From the NCBI GenBank assembly GCA_003645825.1, contig QNCQ01000132.1, forward strand, positions 1 through 5,725: DNA of 5,725 bases, given 5' to 3'. Position numbers and translations under genes: made by a program. Positions 5,310-5,725 of the stretch are shown here, piece after piece. The notes beneath the pieces are model-generated. The model saw only the letters and a list, made by a program, of their open reading frames with translations. It had not been told where the DNA came from and did no database searches. Within the stretch, counting starts at the first letter, position 1; each line of letters starts with the position of its first letter. The stretch comes from Fidelibacterota bacterium. Its GTDB lineage: Bacteria > Fidelibacterota > UBA2242 > B5-G15.

Positions 5310-5725
5310 GTGAAACAGGTTATAGTAAAGAAAACACGTCATAGTCCTATCTCAAACTCTCTGTGGATATCAAAAGCTGACATTACTTCACGCATCGAAA
5401 ACTATAAACGCGGGGAACTGGTAGAAATCTACGATTCTACACACAACTTCATAGGGATAGGGTACATCAATCCCTCATCAAACATTTCAATAAGACTCCT
5501 CTCAACAACTAAAAAAGAGATTTCGGTGGATTTTCTCTCAGATAGAATAAAACGTGCTTACAGGCTACGAAAAACGCTCTATCAAAACTCCGAAGTCTTT
5601 AGAGTCGTCTTTTCAGAATCCGATCTACTGCCAGGGCTGATAGTGGATAAATTCGACAACCTCGTTGTCTTCCAAATCACCACTGCAGGGATGGAAAAAC
5701 TCCGAAGCAAAATAATCCAGGCCAT
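5310..5725 (+). CDS. RlmI-like class I SAM-dependent 23S rRNA methyltransferase, partial N-terminus
   Basis: 138 codons are visible before the window edge. Residues about 1-70 form a PUA-type RNA-binding domain (KRGELVEIYDS, FIGIGYINPSSNISIRLLS). Next come DFLSDRIKRAYRLR and FRVVFSESDLLPGLIVDKF, which are hallmarks of the COG1092/RlmI family: the conserved GDGLPGLIVD-type segment leading into the EEHEE domain. In E. coli, RlmI makes m5C1962 in 23S rRNA; the exact target here is inferred by family. The Rossmann methyltransferase domain, with its SAM-binding and catalytic residues, lies beyond the window. The start is GTG at 5310: an in-frame TGA at 5304-5306 rules out a longer form, and no alternative start codon occurs in the first half of the PUA domain. 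No convincing SD precedes it. It is divergent from the minus-strand operon, with 53 bp between them. Confidence 0.88.
   Translation, partial: MKQVIVKKTRHSPISNSLWISKADITSRIENYKRGELVEIYDSTHNFIGIGYINPSSNISIRLLSTTKKEISVDFLSDRIKRAYRLRKTLYQNSEVFRVVFSESDLLPGLIVDKFDNLVVFQITTAGMEKLRSKIIQA

Overview
The window looks like a piece of a moderately AT-rich bacterial chromosome. The genes are typically bacterial: a LonA-type protease, a CheY-PAS signalling protein, a HAD phosphatase and an RlmI-type rRNA methyltransferase. Genes are tightly packed with short overlaps, and there are no tRNAs, rRNAs, insertion sequences or CRISPR arrays. Lysine-rich, compact proteins and AGA/AGG-rich arginine usage would fit a moderately thermophilic or anaerobic lineage, but I cannot place the organism from sequence alone.

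Layout, from the right-hand end in the direction of minus-strand transcription. At 5310-5725 (+) lies the N-terminal part of an RlmI/COG1092-type 23S rRNA methyltransferase, cut by the window edge. Diverging from it across only 53 bp is a minus-strand gene run. It starts with a 62-aa two-helix membrane protein (5256-5068). A HAD-IA phosphatase follows (best start 5054, end 4359), then a 329-aa protein with QW/prenyltransferase-type repeats (4399-3410), then the ATP-dependent protease Lon (3417-1021). Spacings are +13, -41 and -8 nt, so these four are very probably one operon.

After lon comes a 238-bp intergenic region. It contains an inverted repeat with a T-run (possible lon terminator or operator) and a strong sigma70-like promoter (TTGAAA-17-TATATT). 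Next is a short leader with a possible 32-aa peptide and a hairpin that would cover the ribosome binding site. The last gene (782 to beyond position 1) is a response-regulator receiver plus PAS protein, cut by the left edge; its output domain, perhaps a histidine kinase, is outside the window.

Functionally the operon joins housekeeping proteolysis (Lon) with a phosphatase and an alpha/alpha-toroid protein of unknown role. The signalling gene appears to have its own promoter and possibly post-transcriptional control. The most unusual points are the leader of the receiver-PAS gene and the toroid protein, which lacks the cyclase catalytic motif and is translationally coupled to lon.
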